Of a stretch of 64,000 nucleotides of DNA, positions 60,008 through 64,000 are shown piece after piece. Position 1 is the stretch's first letter. Each line of letters starts with the position of its first letter. Under the pieces are notes generated by a model. It was not told the origin of the DNA. It searched no databases and saw nothing but the letters and a program-made list of their open reading frames with translations. The DNA comes from Vibrio gigantis (lineage in GTDB: Bacteria > Pseudomonadota > Gammaproteobacteria > Enterobacterales > Vibrionaceae). Location of the stretch: the NCBI RefSeq assembly GCF_024347515.1, contig NZ_AP025493.1, positions 1,240,001-1,304,000 on the forward strand. The letters are read 5' to 3'. The translations under genes and the position numbers were made by a program.

Positions 60008-60913
60008 TTATTTGACCAAGTCATCGCTATGAAAAGATCGAACACTCTCAATCAATGCATCAATAAGCAGGGTCAAAGCCTTTGGCTGATATTTTCTTTC
60101 TTTGTACACTAAATACGCTTGGCGATCACCCCGATGATACTCAGGGAGCACTTGAACTAGATTCATCTCAGGGGATACATGACGAAAAGGCAATGAGGCA
60201 AGCCCCAAGCCTTTTTGCGCCGCGGCCGCCACTGCATGAATATCGTTAACGATGAACTTGGGTTTTATCGTGATCATCTGCTCTAAGCGGTCAGATTTGT
60301 AGAGCGGTATATCAAACACATCATCGACGTTAATCCAGTCTTGAAGCTCTAAATCGTCCGGATTTTTAATTATCTCACGTGAATCTAAGTATTCTCGACT
60401 CGCGAAAAACCCATGTTTAGCTTTAAAAAGTGGCCGAGCAATCATGCCTTCCATGTCCGAGATCTTAAACGTGATCAGTAAATCACGATCGGTCTGCGGA
60501 ATGAGCTGCTGTTGGCTCAAGGTAAGGTCGAGCTGAACGTTCGGATATTGAGTGAGGAATTGTTCTACCGTCGACCGTAGAAAGCCACTATAGAAGTTAT
60601 GAGGCACTGCGAGCTTTATCTTGCCTTGGATAGCATCACGCTCTTCAAGCAAGCTATTAAAGCCGTGATGAATCGACTCCATGCCGCTACTCAGCGCAGC
60701 AAAGGCTGCCTCACCGTCTTTGGTGGCCACCAGTTCACGACCTTTCTTTTCCAAAAGTCGGATATTCAGGCGCTCTTCCAATGCGGTTAACCGACGCGAC
60801 ATTGTCGACACAGGCAATTGCAGCCGTTTCGAGGCCGATAACAAAGAACCCTCTTCAACCACTGCACAGAATAAGAACAAATCATCAATGTTTCCAAATA
60901 TGGAATTCATACT
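60008..60913 (-). CDS. LysR-family transcriptional regulator
   Basis: A 301-aa regulator. The helix-turn-helix is FLFCAVVEEGSLLSASKRLQLPVSTMSRRLTALEERL, followed by the effector domain (about 90-300). It lies directly upstream of the dehydrogenase on the same strand (12 bases), an unusual arrangement for a LysR gene that normally diverges, so it may share its transcript. Start at MNSIFGNIDDLF (60913); an in-frame ATG at 60937 adds eight atypical residues. Confidence 0.88.
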   Translation of the reverse strand, partial: SMNSIFGNIDDLFLFCAVVEEGSLLSASKRLQLPVSTMSRRLTALEERLNIRLLEKKGRELVATKDGEAAFAALSSGMESIHHGFNSLLEERDAIQGKIKLAVPHNFYSGFLRSTVEQFLTQYPNVQLDLTLSQQQLIPQTDRDLLITFKISDMEGMIARPLFKAKHGFFASREYLDSREIIKNPDDLELQDWINVDDVFDIPLYKSDRLEQMITIKPKFIVNDIHAVAAAAQKGLGLASLPFRHVSPEMNLVQVLPEYHRGDRQAYLVYKERKYQPKALTLLIDALIESVRSFHSDDLVK

Positions 60914-60995
60914 TCTATATGTGCCTATTTTTCTCATTAATGGATAGAAGTAACCTTATCCCATCAACAACAGAAAATCACGGGAGAAACACAGT

Positions 60996-61247
60996 ATGAA
61001 CAACAAACAATTTTGGGTAACCGCGATTTTATCCTCTCTGACCATGGCAGCAATCATGTCTGGGTTAATTTCTGGCTACAAAATGGGCTTCAGCCCCGAG
61101 TGGCCACCCATCTGGATGCAGAGCTTCTTCATTGCTTGGCCATGTGCAATCACCCTTAACCTCACCTTGCTTCCTTTGATCAGAAAACTCTCAGCATGGA
61201 TTTGTCGCCCGAGAACGCTTTGCGAACCTGAGATCACGGAACAATGA
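60996..61247 (+). CDS. DUF2798 small membrane protein
   Basis: An 83-aa protein with two TM segments (about residues 8-28 and 45-65) and the DUF2798 pattern: FWVTAILSSLTMAAIMSGLISGYKMGF, then WPCAITLNLTLLPLIRKL. Role unknown. GGGAGAAACACAG precedes the ATG. It is divergent from the LysR gene and may be regulated by it. Confidence 0.85.
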   Translation: MNNKQFWVTAILSSLTMAAIMSGLISGYKMGFSPEWPPIWMQSFFIAWPCAITLNLTLLPLIRKLSAWICRPRTLCEPEITEQ

Positions 61248-61331
61248 TCAAGGAGCTAAGATCTAAGTTCCATCATCAAAGAGCTACGATCAAAAAGCTC
61301 TGTTCATGGATAAACGCCTGAATTACAACCA

Positions 61332-61363
61332 TAAAAAAACCGAGCACTAGGCTCGGTTTTTTA
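61332..61363. terminator. Bidirectional terminator
   Basis: ACCGAGC/GCTCGGT with loop ACTAG, A run on the left and T run on the right. It lies between DUF2798 and the yebC-like gene. Confidence 0.92.
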
Positions 61364-61384
61364 TAACTGTTGTTACTGTAAAGA

Positions 61385-62101
61385 TTACAGCTCAGCGTTA
61401 TGGTAAACCTGCTGAACATCATCACAGTCGTCAAGCATGTCTAAGAACTTCTGGAACTTCTCAGAATCTTCTTCAGCTACTGGTGTAGTTGTTTGAGGAA
61501 CGAAAGTGATTTCCTCAACGTCTAGAGTTAGCTCTGGGAACGCAGTGTTTAGTGCAGTCTTCGTTTTGAAGAACTCAGTCGTTGGAGCGAATACAGTGAT
61601 TACACCGTCTTCTAGCTCAACGTCTGTCACGTCTACGTCTTCCATCATCAGCGTTTCTAGGATGATCTCGTCATCTTCGCCTTTGAACTGGAATACAGCT
61701 TGGTGAGCGAACATGTGAGAAACAGTACCCTCAACACCGATTTTCGCGCCAGTCTTAACGAAACATTGACGAACGTCTTGGAAAGTACGGTTGCCGTTAT
61801 CAGTTAGACAGTCAACGATTACACTTGTACCACCTGGGCCAAAACCTTCGTAACGAGCTGGTTGGAAGTCTTCACCACCGCCGCCATTCGCTTTATCGAT
61901 CGCTTTTTCGATAACGTGTGCTGGTACTTGGTCTTTCTTCGCTTTAGCAATCAGGTGCTTAAGAGGTAGGTTCATGTCTGGGTCAGAGCTGCCGTTCTTA
62001 GCCAGTACGTAAATCTCTTTACCGTATTTAGAATAAACTTTAATTTTTGCGCCTGCAGTTTTCGCCATTGAGGCCTTGCGCACTTCAAAACTTCTTCCCA
62101 T
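61385..62101 (-). CDS. YebC/PmpR family protein (YeeN-like paralogue)
   Basis: A 238-aa protein. It has the family segments GRSFEVRKASMAKTAGAKIKVYSKYGKEIYVLAKNG, LIAKAKKDQVPAHVIEKAIDKANGGGGE, YEGFGPGGTSVIVDCLTDNGNRT and a C-terminal acidic region. It resembles Escherichia coli YeeN more than YebC. YebC-type proteins help translation through difficult sequences, and some were called regulators; the role of YeeN-type members is not settled. RBS GGGATG; monocistronic. Confidence 0.93.
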   Translation of the reverse strand: MGRSFEVRKASMAKTAGAKIKVYSKYGKEIYVLAKNGSSDPDMNLPLKHLIAKAKKDQVPAHVIEKAIDKANGGGGEDFQPARYEGFGPGGTSVIVDCLTDNGNRTFQDVRQCFVKTGAKIGVEGTVSHMFAHQAVFQFKGEDDEIILETLMMEDVDVTDVELEDGVITVFAPTTEFFKTKTALNTAFPELTLDVEEITFVPQTTTPVAEEDSEKFQKFLDMLDDCDDVQQVYHNAEL

Positions 62102-62197
62102 CGGGATCTTCTCTCTGATTCAATTAACGGTGCAAATTCTAGCAAATTACTGTGTCATTTCAATTCTACAGCACTGCTGGGCAAGGTTTGTCTGCGT

Positions 62198-62407
62198 TTA
62201 TGCGACACCCATTACCCGTTTGTATTTTTCTACAGACTGTTCAAACCACACCTTTTCATCTGGGTCACCTAGCTTCATTGCTTCTTCAACAATGGCTTCA
62301 GGGCCACATTTCGCTTGCTTCAGTTTCCATACAAGAAACGATGCTTGCTTATCCAGTTCGATTTTATTTTTCTCGCTGGGTGGAAGGAGTGAAAGGTTGA
62401 TAGACAT
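62198..62407 (-). CDS. Small conserved Vibrio protein (possibly DUF3283)
   Basis: A 69-aa protein starting MSINLSLLPPSEKNKIELDKQASFLVWKLKQ and ending EKYKRVMGVA. It is helical and charged. I associate it with the DUF3283 family from memory. Start at ATG 62407; an earlier in-frame ATG at 62464 adds non-family residues. Function unknown. Confidence 0.72.
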   Translation of the reverse strand: MSINLSLLPPSEKNKIELDKQASFLVWKLKQAKCGPEAIVEEAMKLGDPDEKVWFEQSVEKYKRVMGVA

Positions 62408-62496
62408 TATTAGCCTTCGTCTGTAATACACTTGGCCGAGAAATATATCATAGAGCAGGCTCATAAAACCAATACTATGAGTAACAGAAAGGGTTT

Positions 62497-62598
62497 ATGA
62501 GACAAGAAACCAAGCAAGTCACTGATGCAGGTCAAGCTAGTTTGGGAGAACTTATCTCCCTTGATGAGAAAGTATCACTTATTCGACTCACCGAATGA
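62497..62598 (+). CDS. Possible 33-aa small protein
   Basis: An ATG preceded by AAAGGG-TTT opens a frame of 33 residues (MRQETKQVTDAGQASLGELI then SLDEKVSLIRLTE). No homology is recognised. The surrounding 62465-62657 gap has no other gene. It could be a small real protein or the remnant of a larger one. Confidence 0.3.
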   Translation: MRQETKQVTDAGQASLGELISLDEKVSLIRLTE

Positions 62599-62626
62599 GC
62601 CGAATAATAAGGTAATTGCATCGCAA

Positions 62627-62650
62627 GGGCTGTAGAAAGCTTCTCAGCCC
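62627..62650. terminator. Hairpin after phhB
   Basis: GGGCTG...CAGCCC, with inner AGAA/TTCT pairing around AGC. No T run follows on the minus strand, so it is a weak candidate for ending phhA-phhB. Confidence 0.4.
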
Positions 62651-62657
62651 AAAAAGA

Positions 62658-62996
62658 CTATTCACTCACCGCTAACACATCACAGCGTGAGGCGCAGATG
62701 AAATCATTCTTGTGTAGACCTTTAATTGAGTGACTCCACCAAGTGACGGTGACTTTGCCCCACTCCAATAAGATCGAAGGGTGATGGAATTCTTCTTCTG
62801 CCAGTTCTGACACTTTATTGCTGAATGCCCACGCTTGTTTGTAGTTCTTAAACTTAAACACCTTCTCAAGCTGCGGGATGCCGTCTCTTTCGATGATCTG
62901 CCAATCAGACAACTCCAAAAGTAATGAGTGTTGCTCATCTTTACTTAAAGCAATCGCGTCAATACTGCAGGCTTCGCATTTTTGTTCATTCAACAT
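62658..62996 (-). CDS. phhB: Pterin-4a-carbinolamine dehydratase
   Basis: Recycles the carbinolamine formed by phenylalanine hydroxylase. The 112-aa protein has the catalytic set FHHP (H71, H72, P73) and H89 in VTVTWWSHSIKGL. Start at MLNEQKCEAC (62996), which overlaps the phhA end by 11 bases; a longer in-frame extension to 63107 lies inside phhA. Translation coupled to phhA. Confidence 0.95.
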   Translation of the reverse strand: MLNEQKCEACSIDAIALSKDEQHSLLLELSDWQIIERDGIPQLEKVFKFKNYKQAWAFSNKVSELAEEEFHHPSILLEWGKVTVTWWSHSIKGLHKNDFICASRCDVLAVSE

Positions 62997-63780
62997 GTGT
63001 GGGTTCCTTGGGTTCAAAAAGTGGTGGTAGTAACCCCGCTTCAATCGCGAGATCTGCTTGCTGTAATAGATTTTCCTGACTGATTTCAAATAGCTCAGAC
63101 AGCTCATCGATCACATAGTATTTCGGCTGCATAATGTCGATGCGATAAGGCGTTCTTAAAACCGTTTGCAGATCAAACCGCTCGCGAACGGCCAAATCCC
63201 CTCCCAACGCATACATAGTTTCCGCTGGAGACGAAAGAATGCCACCGCCATAGATTTTCAGTTGTTGGCCTTCTTTTACTAAACCGAACTCGACCGTAAA
63301 CCAATACAAACGGGCAAGATAAGCGCGCTGTTTGGATGTCGCCGCTTGGCCTAGTTTTCCATAATGCTCAGTGAATGCTGCGAAATCAGAATTAGTGAGC
63401 ATGGCACAGTGGCCGAAAATTTCATGAAAGAAATCAGGCTCTTGTAAGTAATCGAACTCGTCTCGAGTTCTCAAAAATGTCGCAACTGGGAATTTCTTAT
63501 TGGCGAGCAAATCGAAGAAACGGTCGAAATCGATTAACGCTGGAACAGGCTGTACCTGCCAACCTGTTGTTTCCATTAGCACTTTGTTTATCTCTGGAAG
63601 CTGCGGAACTCTGGCTAATGGCAGATCCAGCAGGGTCAGACCGTGCAAATAGGCATCACAAGCGCGGTCACTAATGACGTCCAGTTGCCTTTTCACCAAG
63701 TCGTGCCAAATGGCATCTTCTTCGAGGCTCCACTCAACCCATCCCTCTTGGCTCACGGGCTTAGAATGATATTGAGTCAT
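62986..63780 (-). CDS. phhA: Phenylalanine-4-hydroxylase
   Basis: Converts phenylalanine to tyrosine with tetrahydropterin, Fe2+ and O2. The 264-aa bacterial form has the iron ligands H119 and H124 (HEIFGH) and E164 (YWFTVEFGLV), with the pterin-loop FLRTRDEFDYLQEPDFFHE and YGGGILSSPAET. It has no regulatory domain. Strong RBS (GGAGGTG). First gene of the phhA-phhB operon; a TyrR box lies about 90-105 bases upstream. Confidence 0.97.
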   Translation of the reverse strand: MTQYHSKPVSQEGWVEWSLEEDAIWHDLVKRQLDVISDRACDAYLHGLTLLDLPLARVPQLPEINKVLMETTGWQVQPVPALIDFDRFFDLLANKKFPVATFLRTRDEFDYLQEPDFFHEIFGHCAMLTNSDFAAFTEHYGKLGQAATSKQRAYLARLYWFTVEFGLVKEGQQLKIYGGGILSSPAETMYALGGDLAVRERFDLQTVLRTPYRIDIMQPKYYVIDELSELFEISQENLLQQADLAIEAGLLPPLFEPKEPTHVE

Positions 63781-63868
63781 TACACACCTCCTTTCGAATG
63801 TCTCCCTTTAAGCCTATCTCCACTCCTTATATCCGCCAATTTGCGCAATTTTTCGAAATAAGCGTTCG

Positions 63869-63886
63869 TGTAACATTTTATTTACA
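63869..63886. promoter_or_regulatory. TyrR box between phhA and the divergent gene
   Basis: TGTAACATTTTATTTACA matches the TyrR strong-box consensus TGTAAA-N6-TTTACA with one mismatch. It is palindromic, so it could serve phhA (minus) and the gene starting at 63980 (plus). A weaker partner, TGTAAA-ACCTAA-ATACCA, lies at about 63926-63943. Confidence 0.7.
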
Positions 63887-63979
63887 CGGTTCACCCAATC
63901 CCTTATTTTGCTGATCTTTTGACTTTGTAAAACCTAAATACCAGACTGAAAACGTTAACTTTTTGTTAAAGGTAAAGGA

Positions 63980-64000
63980 ATGCACGAAAGCAATAAGCCC
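63980..64000 (+). CDS. Start of next gene, probable acetoacetyl-CoA synthetase
   Basis: ATG at 63980 with AAAGGA near it opens a frame reading MHESNKP to the window edge. From memory, Vibrio phhA is divergent from an acetoacetate-CoA ligase gene in this position. Only seven codons are visible, so the product is a guess from context. Confidence 0.4.

Noticed and set aside
1..64000. tRNA, rRNA, prophage, integron attC sites, insertion sequences
   Set aside because: None could be recognised on either strand by reading; short tRNA-like folds cannot be excluded without a covariance search.

Overview
The window looks like part of a Vibrio genome, most likely chromosome II of a species in or near the Splendidus clade. 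This is inferred from gene content and protein similarity as I recall it: a mannitol PTS operon, norVW, a second secDF pair, phhA-phhB beside a gene starting MHESNKP, and several small Vibrio-type hypothetical proteins. Base composition is even and moderately AT-rich. I see no tRNA, rRNA, CRISPR array, integrase or insertion sequence.

Layout. 1-5.4 kb: 3' end of nagB, then the mannitol operon mtlA-mtlD-mtlR (minus strand) behind a long leader with CRP-like sites. 5.4-13.5 kb: a putative wHTH/nuclease protein, an NfsB-type nitroreductase, norV-norW behind a sigma-54 promoter with two NorR-like sites, the glutamate carrier gltS, yibL and a DUF4344 metallopeptidase. 13.5-25 kb: a photo-oxidative stress block. 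A LON-domain gene and a large rpoE(ECF11)-chrR operon each carry the same TGATC-N19-TA promoter pattern. The operon runs through a DUF523/DUF1722 protein, photolyase, an NTF2-like protein, an SDR, an FAD oxidase, DUF1365, cyclopropane synthase, DUF2878, a chalcone-isomerase-like protein and a DUF3833 lipoprotein, with one promoter-sized gap before cfa.

25-43 kb: small genes (SDR, RRM protein, MalY/PatB lyase, OsmC, GFA), a NagE PTS transporter, an OmpR-type two-component pair, a LysR gene divergent from an SDR-MFS-old yellow enzyme set, a lone HNH/SRA-like putative type IV restriction gene, an RlmJ-family methyltransferase and secD-secF. Two copies of a structured element of about 170 bp (near 33.6 and 39.0 kb) look like paralogous small RNA genes or 3' UTR elements.

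43.9-56.7 kb is the most unusual part. On the minus strand are a periplasmic protein, a LolCDE/MacB-type ABC ATPase and permease, a LolA-like carrier, an outer-membrane barrel, a LytS-type kinase, a LytTR response regulator and two tandem M16 lipoprotein peptidases. A decayed copy of the regulator's 3' end lies between the two peptidase genes and shows how the pair was duplicated. Together they suggest a self-regulated envelope export or trafficking system whose substrate is unknown.

57-64 kb: a DUF1254 gene with a divergent LysR gene, a beta-hydroxyacid dehydrogenase and LysR pair, a YeeN-type YebC protein, small hypotheticals, and phhA-phhB (phenylalanine hydroxylase and pterin dehydratase) behind a near-consensus TyrR box.
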